64,000 nt of DNA. Source: Limnothrix sp. FACHB-406 (GTDB lineage Bacteria > Cyanobacteriota > Cyanobacteriia > CACIAM-69d). Where the stretch lies: the NCBI RefSeq assembly GCF_014698235.1, contig NZ_JACJSP010000005.1:209718-273717 (forward strand), in the 5' to 3' direction. Shown in pieces: positions 8,512-16,738 of this stretch; within the stretch, counting starts at the first letter, position 1; each line of letters begins with the position of its first letter. Made by a program: the position numbers and the translations under genes. The notes beneath the pieces were generated by a model, which was given only the letters and a program-made list of their open reading frames with translations, was not told where the DNA came from and made no database searches.

Positions 8512-8850
8512 CTAAAGGCTAGTGTGCCCATCAGGCTCCCCCGGCCGCCACCGATAGACCCGCAAATTGACCCGATCGGCTGCATCAAACTGCACCCCCT
8601 CCCGTTCCAGCAACGCCCGCTGCAAATAATCATTGCCCTGCCGAAACGGTGAGTAGGAAATTTCCCCCCGCGCATTCACGACCCGTTGCCAAGGAATGTC
8701 TCGATCGTCCCCCGCCACCCGTGCCAGGGCATAGCCCACTAACCGCGCCTTGCCCGCCAAGTTGGCCAGCTCGGCCACTTGCCCATAGGTTGCCACCTTG
8801 CCTGGGGGAATTTGCTGAACCACCGCATAAATTTGGGCATAAACCGTCAT
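8512..8850 (-). CDS. Alkyltransferase-like protein (ATL), MGMT fold without the acceptor cysteine
   Basis: About 112 residues starting MTVYAQIYAVVQQIPPGKVATYGQVAEL, the DNA-binding winged helix of O6-alkylguanine transferases. The active-site motif, PCHRV in true MGMT/Ogt, reads PWQRVVNARGEIS, with Trp in place of the reactive Cys. ATL proteins bind alkylated bases tightly and are known to hand lesions to nucleotide excision repair rather than repairing them directly. The ATG at 8850 is preferred over 8871 because MTVYxQIYxxV is the usual N-terminus. The gene lies between dnaB and the M48-like gene on the same strand, with 122 bp to the dnaB stop. Confidence 0.85.
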   Translation of the reverse strand: MTVYAQIYAVVQQIPPGKVATYGQVAELANLAGKARLVGYALARVAGDDRDIPWQRVVNARGEISYSPFRQGNDYLQRALLEREGVQFDAADRVNLRVYRWRPGEPDGHTSL

Positions 8851-8972
8851 TGAATTGCCATTGCTCCTCAACCGCCCGATCGCTATTCAAGCCGATACTC
8901 AAGCCAAGATCAAAGCCAAAATCTAAAATCAGACTTTCAATAATATTCGCTAAGATTTCAGCCAGGTTTCAC

Positions 8973-11624
8973 CTAGGGCTGAAAGCGGCCACCACCGCCG
9001 CCAGCCATATTTTTAAATTGCGTAAACTGCGAATCAAACAATAGACGAACTGTGCCCGTTGGGCCGTTACGGTGCTTGGTCAGCAACACTTCTGCAATTC
9101 CCCGATCGGGAGTATCTGGGTTATAATATTCTTCTCTATAAAGCATTAAGATTAAGTCCGCATCTTGCTCAATACTGTTATGAACAATGATGTTATTTGC
9201 CACGAAATTGTGATGCTCTGGGACTGTTAAATCAAAAACCTCTTCTTCTCCATCTGGCTCGATCGAAACCACTTCATCCCAATAGACATCGCTATTAGCC
9301 AGATTTTTTAAGCTGCTCGAATCCAGAACTTCTGCAATTCTATTCAAACGTTCACGACTGAGATTCTGTTGATAAAGTGCCGTTCCACAATATCGAGTAC
9401 CCAAAGCATTTTGGAATTGTCGCTGAGTCATTCCAAACTCAGAAATTATTGCCAAGATCTGGTTTGACCAAACTCTAGACGGAATGACATCTCGATTGGT
9501 ATTCGCAGAATGTGAATCAAGGTATTCACAAACCGACTGTAGAGCAGTTTGTTTTCTAATGCCATAGGCTCCAACTTGTTGAACAAAGCGGCAAAGATCT
9601 TCATGACCTGTAACAACCACATGATATTGATCTCGCCCTTTACCCTTCTGAGAAATTTTCTTGAGCCTTGCATTGATGCCTAGTCTAAGCAGAAGTGTTT
9701 GTACGCCTTCTGCCAAGTGCCAACTGCTGGAAGAATAATAAGCAAGGGGGCGTAGATTTTTCCCACGCAGGAGATGAATCGAGCCGTCGGTAGCCCATAG
9801 GTGTTTCAGAAATTTGGCAATGGTCAAATCATCCTGACGAAACATCAGCTCTGGGATGTATTTTTCCCATGACCGCAATCCAAAAATTCCAAACTGATCT
9901 AGCCACTCTGCTACTGGATTCCGAACACCATGCGTTAAAGGAGTGGCAGATGATAAATAGACTTGATACCAGTTTCGCTCAGGTTTAATGCGTGCTTGGA
10001 TATCGTCGCCAAACACTTGAACCGCCAGTTTTTGAACAGCGGTTGCCAAATCTAAATCCACTGTTGTGTACTGAATCGCGTGGCGCGGAAGAGTACAACC
10101 ATCACCAATGAGATGACCCATCAGGGCAACTTCTGGCTGTGTGATAGTCGTAGTTTGATTCGGGGCAAGCTGGCGCGGCAGAGCAATTCTCATGCGCTGT
10201 TGCAAGCAATCGAGCCGCAGCCAGCCATCTAAAGTTAGAAATTGGTGGTTAGCTGTTGCACGAATTTGACGACCCAGACGAGTGGTTAAACGGAAGACCG
10301 GTTTAATTCCTGTTGAAAAAGCATGGCTAACTCGCTTAGACTCTAGTTTCCAGGTAATTGGATTTAAAGCCAGTACAGAGAAGTTTTTTCGTCCAACAAG
10401 TTGACGAATGGGTACTCGCTGGCCGCTATCAGCCATGAGCACCAAAGTATCGCCGGTTAAGCAACCTGACTCGCGCAGATCCGACATCATTGGTCGCTTA
10501 TTTGTTCGTGATTCTACGCTACGACTGAGCTGAGATAGGGCCAAGATTGGCACATTTAATTCCCGAGCCAGGGCCTTGAGCGATCGGGTAATTTTTGACA
10601 ACTCCTGTACCCGGTTATCACCGCCTCCTTCCATCAATTGCAGGTAATCAATCACAATTAGTCCCAATGCGCCGCCGCGTTCCGCTTGCAGGCGACGGGC
10701 TTTTGATCGCATTTCTGTAATTGAAATATCCGCTGTGTCGTCAATATAAAGCTTCAGATTAGAAAGACCTTGAATGGCCGACCCAATTCGCCCCCATTCG
10801 TTTTCGCTAATCCGTCCCGATCGCAGGCGATTGCTTTCAATTTGCGCTTCGCTGGAGAGCATCCGATACATCAGTTGCTCTTTCGACATTTCTAGACTAA
10901 AAATGGCGATCGGGAGGTTATGAATTGCAGCCACATTGCGAGCCGCATTCATCACAAAACTGGTTTTGCCCATTGAGGGCCGACCCGCCACAATGATCAA
11001 ATCCGATCGCTGGAATCCCTGAGTCATCGCATCTAGATCATAGAAGCCGCTGCTCAGTCCCGGCATCTGAGATTCCAGGGCCCGACTTTCCAGCTCAAAG
11101 AATGCTTCCGAGAGAATCACCTCCGCAGAAGTCAAATCGTTTTTGGCTTTGGATTGGGTGATATTAAACAGGCGCTGCTCTGCGCGATCGAGCAATTTTG
11201 CCAACTCTTCCCTATTGTCAAATGCCAACTGCGCAATATCACCGCCCACGGAAATTAGCTGTCGCCGCACATATTTATCGGCAATCAAAAGGGCATAGCG
11301 ATCAATATTGACTGCGCTAACGGTGCGATCGAGCAGTTGCGATATTTTTTGTGAGCCGCCTACTTTTTCTAAGAGATCTCGATCCTTCAACCAAGTGGTC
11401 ACCGATAGCAAATCCGTAGGATTGCCTCGGGCGTGCAATTCACGCATGGCTTCAAAAATGGTGCGGTGGGCACTTAAATAAAACGCCTCCGGTGTCAGAA
11501 TTTCAGCAACGCGGTTCATCGCTTCCGGATCTAGCAAAATGCCGCCGAGGATCGACTCTTCCGCGTCAATATTTTGCGGCGGCAGTCGATCGCTCACGGT
11601 CGAAAAATCAAGCGACTCACTCAT
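8973..11624 (-). CDS. dnaB: Replicative DNA helicase DnaB, split by an intein
   Basis: 883-codon frame. Residues 1-387 and 817-883 make a normal ~454-residue DnaB. The primase-interacting N-domain starts PPQNIDAEESILGGILLDPEAM. The RecA-like ATPase has AGRPSMGKTSFVMNAA (Walker A), VIDYLQLM (Walker B) and LNVPILALSQLSRSVESR. The extein is interrupted after LRESG and resumes with SIEQDADLILMLYREEYY, so splicing is needed to restore the helicase. The N-terminal DISARM-independent role is simply fork unwinding in chromosome replication. The gene follows rplI on the same strand, a frequent bacterial neighbourhood. The C-terminus ends in a Gly-rich AGGGGGRFQP tail. Confidence 0.97.
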   Translation of the reverse strand: MSESLDFSTVSDRLPPQNIDAEESILGGILLDPEAMNRVAEILTPEAFYLSAHRTIFEAMRELHARGNPTDLLSVTTWLKDRDLLEKVGGSQKISQLLDRTVSAVNIDRYALLIADKYVRRQLISVGGDIAQLAFDNREELAKLLDRAEQRLFNITQSKAKNDLTSAEVILSEAFFELESRALESQMPGLSSGFYDLDAMTQGFQRSDLIIVAGRPSMGKTSFVMNAARNVAAIHNLPIAIFSLEMSKEQLMYRMLSSEAQIESNRLRSGRISENEWGRIGSAIQGLSNLKLYIDDTADISITEMRSKARRLQAERGGALGLIVIDYLQLMEGGGDNRVQELSKITRSLKALARELNVPILALSQLSRSVESRTNKRPMMSDLRESGCLTGDTLVLMADSGQRVPIRQLVGRKNFSVLALNPITWKLESKRVSHAFSTGIKPVFRLTTRLGRQIRATANHQFLTLDGWLRLDCLQQRMRIALPRQLAPNQTTTITQPEVALMGHLIGDGCTLPRHAIQYTTVDLDLATAVQKLAVQVFGDDIQARIKPERNWYQVYLSSATPLTHGVRNPVAEWLDQFGIFGLRSWEKYIPELMFRQDDLTIAKFLKHLWATDGSIHLLRGKNLRPLAYYSSSSWHLAEGVQTLLLRLGINARLKKISQKGKGRDQYHVVVTGHEDLCRFVQQVGAYGIRKQTALQSVCEYLDSHSANTNRDVIPSRVWSNQILAIISEFGMTQRQFQNALGTRYCGTALYQQNLSRERLNRIAEVLDSSSLKNLANSDVYWDEVVSIEPDGEEEVFDLTVPEHHNFVANNIIVHNSIEQDADLILMLYREEYYNPDTPDRGIAEVLLTKHRNGPTGTVRLLFDSQFTQFKNMAGGGGGRFQP
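9177..10463 (-). other. DnaB intein (429 residues) with LAGLIDADG homing endonuclease
   Basis: In-frame insertion covering residues 388-816 of the dnaB product. Splicing signals are all present: Cys1 in CLTGDTLVLM, a block-B ATANHQFLT with the conserved His, block F EVFDLTVPEHHNFVANN, a terminal His-Asn (VHN) and Ser at +1. Two LAGLIDADG-type motifs can be seen, LMGHLIGDGC and LKHLWATDGS, each with the catalytic Asp. Between the second motif and the C-terminal block lies an HTH-like helix pair (EFGMTQRQFQNALG... RLNRIAEVL). It is therefore a full-size, apparently intact homing intein at the RESG/SIEQ site, a known DnaB intein site in cyanobacteria and Rhodothermus. Confidence 0.95.
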
Positions 11625-11734
11625 ATTGCAAACAAGTTTGATCGATGGGTTCGCGATCGCAAAAATAAAGAAAATAGGGAATCTAATAGGAAATTCAGGG
11701 CCATGCGCATTCTGATCGGCACTATGCCACAGAA

Positions 11735-11763
11735 ATGGGGGCTGGAACTAGCCAGACCCCCAT
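11735..11763 (-). terminator. Hairpin between rplI and dnaB
   Basis: ATGGGGGCTGG (11735-11745) pairs with CCAG-A-CCCCCAT (11752-11763) with one bulged base and a 6-nt loop. It sits in the 279-bp rplI-dnaB spacer. Only a weak T-rich stretch follows on the minus strand, so it could be an attenuator or RNA-stability element instead. Confidence 0.4.
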
Positions 11764-11903
11764 GGGCGTGAGTTGCTCGGAATCCCGCTGGGGATCTGAG
11801 CGATGGATAGGATATTCAGGACAGGCATGATGGAGAGCGGGCCACCAGCGATCGACCATGAGCGATCGCCTAGCTGATGTGCCCAGACATCCCGGCGGCA
11901 ATC

Positions 11904-12362
11904 CTACTCGGCAATCACTTCGATCGTCGCCGTTGCCACCACTTCCGGGTGCAACTTCAGCGACACCGTGTACTTGCCCAGCTTGTTAATTTCGGGCAAG
12001 GTCATATCGCGGTGATCCAAATCGATCCCGGCGTATTCCTTCACCTTGTCAGCCACTTCGCGGGTGGTCACAGTTCCAAAGATCGCATCGCCTTCGCCCA
12101 CCGACTTGGCAATCCGCAGCGTGCCCACGGTAGACAGAGCCGTTTTGTTGGCTTCTGCGCGTTGTTTTTCTTCAATCTTGCGTTGGCGCTCGGCCTCGCG
12201 GCGGCGCTCCACTTGCTTCAAAATTCCAGGGGTTACGTTAACGGCTGCCCCCTGAGGCAGCAGGTAGTTGCGGGCATAACCGGGAGCCACTTCTACCAAA
12301 TCGCCGGTCTTACCCAGCTTGCTAACGTCTTTGCTCAGAACTACTTGAACTCGCTTAGCCAT
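11904..12362 (-). CDS. rplI: 50S ribosomal protein bL9
   Basis: 152 residues, full length. The N-terminal domain [40 protein letters not shown] holds the bL9 signature (GxxVxVxxGYARNYLxPxGxA). A long connecting helix ([29 protein letters not shown]) follows, then the C-terminal domain with [22 protein letters not shown]. It is the ribosomal protein that reaches out from the L1 side of the large subunit. It is immediately upstream of dnaB on the same strand. Confidence 0.98.
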   Translation of the reverse strand: MAKRVQVVLSKDVSKLGKTGDLVEVAPGYARNYLLPQGAAVNVTPGILKQVERRREAERQRKIEEKQRAEANKTALSTVGTLRIAKSVGEGDAIFGTVTTREVADKVKEYAGIDLDHRDMTLPEINKLGKYTVSLKLHPEVVATATIEVIAE

Positions 12363-12596
12363 GGTTGAGGATATCGTGTGTTGGGCTGTTGATGGGCGGG
12401 TCGCTGGGTAAGCACTCGGGCACTGCGCAATTACGGTGTAGGAGCGATGTCACGCGCACCGATCGCGCCCCACTCAACAAACTTTTAGACATTGCCAGAC
12501 AAAAGGCAATTTCCAATATTAACAGCTATGTCGAGCTTGGCAGCAGTCTGAGGACGAAGATTCATCAGCGAAGCCTGGCGGAAATTGTCTAAATCC

Positions 12597-12926
12597 TTAG
12601 CGTGTGCCCGATCCCTGGCTGCGGCTGGGGCCGCCGGAGTCTGGAGGGGTGGGCGCTGGCTGTTGGGCGGCCGCTCGCAGTAACCAACTCTGCTCGGGAG
12701 AACCGGCCAGGGCAAAGCGCTGGCCCCGACCCAGCCAAGACCAGGGTTCCACCACCGCCAACAGCCCCCAAGCCAAAATCACCATTCCTTTGATCAGGGG
12801 TTGCGATCGATCCAGGATCGCAGCGGATCGACTTTCGCCCATAACCAATCTTGCTGATTCCCCTTCCGATCGGTGCATGAGTCGTTGGGGGCGAACCACT
12901 GTCCTTCGATCGCAACAGTCCAACAT
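12597..12926 (-). CDS. Small membrane protein of unknown function
   Basis: An ATG at 12926 has GGAGG six bases upstream, the best Shine-Dalgarno in this area, giving a 109-residue product MLDCCDRRTVVRPQRLMH.... The upstream frame to 12983 is less likely. Residues ~46-62 (KGMVILAWGLLAVVEPW) form one membrane segment following a basic/polar stretch, and the C-terminus is Pro/Ser/Gly-rich and probably disordered. I do not recognise a family. The strong ribosome site and clean single membrane segment argue that it is real. Confidence 0.5.
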   Translation of the reverse strand: MLDCCDRRTVVRPQRLMHRSEGESARLVMGESRSAAILDRSQPLIKGMVILAWGLLAVVEPWSWLGRGQRFALAGSPEQSWLLRAAAQQPAPTPPDSGGPSRSQGSGTR

Positions 12927-13030
12927 CACAAACCTCCCTAGTGCTTCAAAAACACAAATTAAAGGGCGAAGCTTAACAAGCAATCAAACCGAAACTGAAT
13001 GGTTAATGGTGATTTTTGAATAGCAATGAT

Positions 13031-13095
13031 TCATTTCAGGCATTCATTTCAGTCATTTATTTCAGTTATTCATTGTTGCAATTCATTAAAATCAT
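13031..13095. repeat. 13-bp tandem array, five drifting copies
   Basis: Units start at 13031, 13044, 13057, 13070 and 13083: TCATTTCAGGCAT, TCATTTCAGTCAT, TTATTTCAGTTAT, TCATTGTTGCAAT, TCATTAAAATCAT. The first three are close matches; the last two keep TCATT and the length only. Confidence 0.7.
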
Positions 13096-13500
13096 GAATT
13101 GCAAATCATCAATCGCAAATGATTGATCACAAGCGGCTGATTACAACGGTTAACAGCATGGTTCACAGGCTGATCACAGTTGGTCACGGTTGGTCAGAAC
13201 CGCTACCACCCCAAAAAATTGATGACCTAGCAGGGGATGCTCCCGATCGTGATGTTGGTTTCCAAACAATCCATCAAATTACGAAACAATAAACAAACAT
13301 CATGATCAGAGTGATCTTGACTGATCTTTGACGGTCTCAGCATGATGATGAAAACTAAGTTCATGGAACCTAATTGGCACAAACTCAGTCGGTGGTCATC
13401 AAACTCAGGCTTTCAAAGGTTGCAATCAAGAGTCGTAACCCAAAATTGCAGCTTCAAGTTACAACTTGTAATCGCGACTCAGAATCTTGACCCCGAATCT

Positions 13501-13539
13501 CAACTCAAGATTGCAACTCAAGATTGCGGCTTAAAATCG
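13501..13539. repeat. 13-bp tandem array, three copies
   Basis: CAACTCAAGATTG occurs twice head to tail (13501, 13514) and is followed by the diverged CGGCTTAAAATCG (13527). Confidence 0.75.
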
Positions 13540-13902
13540 CAACTTTAGGGCTGCTTCTACGGTTCCGTGGGCAAGCTTTGGAGCTTCGGTTTTAGCACTG
13601 ATTTTACGCATTGACCATAGCCCTCTAGTAGTACCGTAGAACGGATATGGGTAACTCATCAGATCTCTTGAGAATTCTGAAGAAAATCTTAATATCCACC
13701 ATCATAGCCACTACTAGTCTGGTGAATTTCCTGTGCCTCGACCGCTAATTCACCTCAGCACAAAATGCCTGAAACCTTTACCAAAGCTGGGTTTCCAGGA
13801 TCATCAGGTGGGCTTTCTTATATCTGATAAATTGCTCAATTAAACCCACAATCATTCCCGACTACGGCCCCATCGGGCCGAGCCGCAACCGTCGTCCAAG
13901 CT

Positions 13903-13941
13903 CCGTGCTCCTATTCCGTACCCCCGTTCCGTGCCCCTGTT
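13903..13941. repeat. 13-bp tandem array, three copies
   Basis: CCGTGCTCCTATT, CCGTACCCCCGTT and CCGTGCCCCTGTT lie head to tail. The unit is unrelated in sequence to the other 13-bp arrays. Confidence 0.75.
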
Positions 13942-13960
13942 GCGCCTAAGTTTCCCATTC

Positions 13961-14017
13961 CCAATCAGGGCTAATCATCGAAGAAAAATCCGGTTCATTA
14001 GCCCTGAGCGGGATTGG
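13961..14017. other. Imperfect inverted repeat / hairpin
   Basis: CCAATC-AGGGCTAAT (13961-13975) is complementary to ATTAGCCCT (13997-14005) plus GATTGG (14012-14017), with an extra ~6 bases in the right arm and a 21-nt loop. It lies ~160 bp beyond the stop of the minus-strand gene at 14175 and could end its transcript, though no T-run follows on that strand. Confidence 0.4.
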
Positions 14018-14174
14018 TTAAACTTTTTGAGCAATCCATGACATGGAATTAAAGAAAATACCAAATTTTGGCGAAAATTCGTAAAAATTCAGGGACGATC
14101 GCCTGTGGAAATCCTGCAAGTGATTAATGGTTGGCGATCGGCGCTTTTTGCTGCGGCTAGGCTGCTTGTTGCGG

Positions 14175-14744
14175 CTATTGATTTAACCACTCCATGAGTT
14201 CGGCGGGGCTGAGTCCCAAATCTTTGGCCAGGCGATCGGTGTCGCTGCTGCCGCCAGCATCGCGGATTTCGGCCAGTTCTTGCGCCGATCGCCCCACAAT
14301 TCGGGCAATGTTTTTGAGCTGCCCGTCATTAATCGGCCGCCCTTCGTAAATATCCTTCAGCTCGGGAGGCGAAAGACGATAGGAATCGCAAAATTGCACA
14401 AACTCCTGGCTCCCCATGCCCAGGGCGGCTTGGCGATCGCGCAGCAGGTAGGCAATGGCACGGGGGCCGCTGGTGGGGCGAATGGTGGTTTCCAAGTACC
14501 GCAACATCAGTTGGCCCACCTGTTGGGAGTTGCCGCCCATTTTGGCCACCATGTCGGAGCAAAGGCGCTTGAAAGCTAAGCGCAACACGGTGTTGGTCGC
14601 TTCTAGTTTCTTTTCGCGATCGAACAGCTCAGACAACTGGTTAGCAAATTCACTGGTGCACCATCCCACCTCTTCGCCGTTGATGGTGAGGCTGGAATAC
14701 CAACGCTGGGGGCCAAATTGCACCTTGGGGCTGTCTGTCGCCAC
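14175..14744 (-). CDS. Conserved cyanobacterial protein of unknown function
   Basis: A GTG start at 14744 is chosen because AAGGAG lies six bases upstream, giving 189 residues beginning VATDSPKVQFGPQRWYSSLTING. The open frame further upstream encodes low-quality sequence. The protein is soluble-looking and mostly helical, with EVGWCTSEFANQLSELFDREKKLEATNTVLRLAFKRLCSDM and a C-terminal half containing RAIAYLLRDRQAALG, then LSPPELKDIYEGRPINDGQLKNIARIVGRSAQELAEI and LAKDLGLSPAELMEWLNQ. The last part looks like two small helical hairpins reminiscent of lambda-repressor or UBA-like folds. No function can be stated. Confidence 0.75.
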   Translation of the reverse strand: MATDSPKVQFGPQRWYSSLTINGEEVGWCTSEFANQLSELFDREKKLEATNTVLRLAFKRLCSDMVAKMGGNSQQVGQLMLRYLETTIRPTSGPRAIAYLLRDRQAALGMGSQEFVQFCDSYRLSPPELKDIYEGRPINDGQLKNIARIVGRSAQELAEIRDAGGSSDTDRLAKDLGLSPAELMEWLNQ

Positions 14745-15146
14745 GATCGTCTCCTTATGCAAACGCAGGTATATGCAGGGCCTGAAAATCCTGAAAACAC
14801 TGAGCGGGTTGGGTCGATCGGGGTTCGGGGCGTTGGCGACGCAGAATTCTGAATTCGCAGCTTGCCTTGGCCTTGGTCGATGCAACCCTCTCCATCATCA
14901 TCATCCATGATCAGCTCTGACCATTGAGAGATCATCCCCGGCCCTTCAGCATCATGGATGATCAAAACCAGGGACGATCAGACGATTAAATGATTTTCTA
15001 ACGATTTTATGGACGATTGAATGCTGATTGGATGATTTGTTAATGATTATGGGGATTTCAGGCGAAACTAGCCGCGCCCGCCACCGAAAGCCCCAACCAC
15101 GAGCGGCGGCCGAAACGCCCAAAACCGCTTTTTCGATGTTTTGCAA

Positions 15147-15551
15147 TTAACTCTCGGGCAAATTGGGTCGATCGAGGGGCCGACAAAAGGTTTCGACTCC
15201 TTGATGGCTGACCCACAGAACCACGGGCAACAGCAACACGGCCGGACAGGGGGGCTGATCATCCAAATAGCCCAGGGTGGCTGCGATCGCCCCTTGGGCT
15301 AGGGATTGGCGAACCGGTTCTTGCACACAGAGCCGGGCGCGACATCGCTTGGCCAAGCCTTCCAACCAACCATCACTGCGATCGGGCTGTTGACCGGCCC
15401 GAATGGCCAGGGCGATCGCCGCATCTTCGAGATCGCCTTCGCAATCTTCAATCTCTGCCAGGGCCTCCAAAGCAGTGGGATATTCTGCTAACTCAACCCG
15501 CAGTTGGGCGATCCTGTCCGTTGACACTACCAAACGATTTTCGTTGCTCAT
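15147..15551 (-). CDS. Conserved cyanobacterial hypothetical protein
   Basis: 134 residues starting MSNENRLVVSTDRIAQLRVELAEYPTALEALAEIEDCEGDLEDAAIALAIRAGQQPD. The N-terminal two thirds is acidic and helical, and the pattern resembles small cyanobacterial proteins of unknown role. A hydrophobic strand (PAVLLLPVVLWVSHQG) lies near the C-terminus but is short for a membrane span. No catalytic motif is visible. It is flanked on both sides by repeat-rich spacers, so it is probably monocistronic. Confidence 0.7.
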   Translation of the reverse strand: MSNENRLVVSTDRIAQLRVELAEYPTALEALAEIEDCEGDLEDAAIALAIRAGQQPDRSDGWLEGLAKRCRARLCVQEPVRQSLAQGAIAATLGYLDDQPPCPAVLLLPVVLWVSHQGVETFCRPLDRPNLPES

Positions 15552-15642
15552 AAAATCCGCAATTCGTCCGCAATCGATCGGCCTGCCTCAGTCCAGCACC
15601 CGCGAGCTAGAGACTGGCGACCCCTTCTAGCAACCAACATCA

Positions 15643-15770
15643 ACAGAAATATCAAACAGAAAAATCAACCAGAGGAAATATCAAACCGATCATCAACTCA
15701 TCAACAAAAACGTTAGCCAAGCCCATGTACTCAACCATTGACTCAGCCCATGTACTCAACCATTGACCCA
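15643..15770. repeat. Two tandem arrays (13 bp x2, then 25 bp x2)
   Basis: ACAGAAATATCAA (15643-15655) is followed by ACAGAAAAATCAA (15656-15668) and a partial third copy. Further on, a 25-bp unit beginning GCCCATGTACTCAACC is repeated at 15721-15745 and 15746-15770 with one difference. The spacer 15552-15855 contains nothing else recognisable. Confidence 0.75.
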
Positions 15771-15855
15771 GCCGATGGACTAAACCAACTCAGTGATTTG
15801 GTTCGTCTAGTCCGCCGGTCAAGGCCAATGGTCAAGCCCATGGGCCGCTGTCCAT

Positions 15856-16479
15856 TTAGTACAAATACACTTCGCCCTGTTCGGTCACGTTCACGTAGTT
15901 CACATCGTGATCAATGTTGTCGGTGGCGGTTAACACCAGCTCCAGATCGCCTTGGGGGGTCACGGTGGGGCGAGCCAACAGAAAACCCCGATCGGCCCGA
16001 TATAACACCAGATTGCTCGGGGTGGGCAACATCTCCAAAACGCTGGTGGCGCGATCGGGAGAGTCTAGCTGACCGGTCAACAGGCGATCGCCCGTTACGC
16101 CAATCACCTCAAAGGCCACCTTGGCATTGGTGAAATTCACTAACCGCACAGTCACCTTGCCACCCTTGAGGGCCAAGCGCGAGGCGGGCAATGGAAAACG
16201 AGCTGGCAAGGGCAGCCGGTTTGCTTCGGCGCGCGTGTTGGGGCTGTTGGGCACGGCGCGGGCCGGTGCGGGGGTGGGGGTTTGGGGACGGGCTGGCGGG
16301 CTGGCGGGCTGTTGGCCAGCGGCACAGGGACAAGCGCACTGGCATTGGCCAGCGGCCGGTGGCCGAGGCGGGGCTGTTTCCGCCGTCACGGACTGACTTA
16401 AACCCAAAACACCGCCATACAGAAGGGCCACCGCCCCGATCGCTCCCATGCCCGATCGCCCCAGAAAACGCCGTACCAT
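15856..16479 (-). CDS. Secreted/periplasmic protein with Cys-Pro-rich linker, unknown function
   Basis: The ATG at 16479 has GAGGAG seven bases upstream, giving 207 residues. MVRRFLGRSGMGAIGAVALLYGGVLGLSQSVTAETA is a signal peptide with a likely AxA-type cleavage. Next is a low-complexity segment with a cysteine cluster (GQCQCACPCAAGQ) and then Pro/Ala-rich sequence to about residue 95. The C-terminal ~110 residues form a beta-rich domain (GGKVTVRLVNFTNAKVAFEVIG ... NYVNVTEQGEVYLY). The cysteine cluster could bind metal or form disulfides. I do not recognise a family. Confidence 0.65.
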   Translation of the reverse strand: MVRRFLGRSGMGAIGAVALLYGGVLGLSQSVTAETAPPRPPAAGQCQCACPCAAGQQPASPPARPQTPTPAPARAVPNSPNTRAEANRLPLPARFPLPASRLALKGGKVTVRLVNFTNAKVAFEVIGVTGDRLLTGQLDSPDRATSVLEMLPTPSNLVLYRADRGFLLARPTVTPQGDLELVLTATDNIDHDVNYVNVTEQGEVYLY

Positions 16480-16664
16480 CGCTTTACTCCTCAAAAATCG
16501 AAAAAAATCGAATACCCACCACAAGGTTGTCTCAATGCAGCATCAAGCGGCATCTGAATTCAATCAAACTCAAACCAGAATCAAACTCAAATCTCAACGA
16601 GGCCGATGAGGACCCTTGGGCCCATCCTCTCGCCAAGGCGGAATCAGGGTTTTGAAGACCCGAT

Positions 16665-16694
16665 CGAAGATCGTTAAATCGAAGATCGTTAATT
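16665..16694. repeat. 15-bp tandem duplication
   Basis: CGAAGATCGTTAAAT (16665-16679) is followed directly by CGAAGATCGTTAATT (16680-16694), just downstream (minus-strand sense) of the PBP gene. A looser AGATCCT repeat continues to its stop. Confidence 0.7.
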
Positions 16695-16738
16695 AGCCCT
16701 CAAGATCCTAATCCTAGAGATCCTGAATCCGAGAGATC

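Larger units (their letters stand above)
12927..14174. other. 1.25-kb gene-free spacer filled with short tandem arrays
   Basis: No convincing reading frame, tRNA or known RNA was found. The stretch holds at least three separate 13-bp tandem arrays (13031-13095, 13501-13539, 13903-13941), listed individually, and an imperfect hairpin at 13961-14017. Base composition shifts from AT-rich at the start to C-rich near 13900. It separates two minus-strand genes. Confidence 0.6.

Noticed and set aside
8973..11624. dnaB read as a frameshifted or fused gene
   Set aside because: The extra 429 residues carry all intein motifs with precise RESG/SIEQ junctions, so the frame is intact.
13342..13548. 68-codon plus-strand frame
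   Set aside because: Its C-terminus is only the translation of a 13-bp tandem array; no ribosome site.
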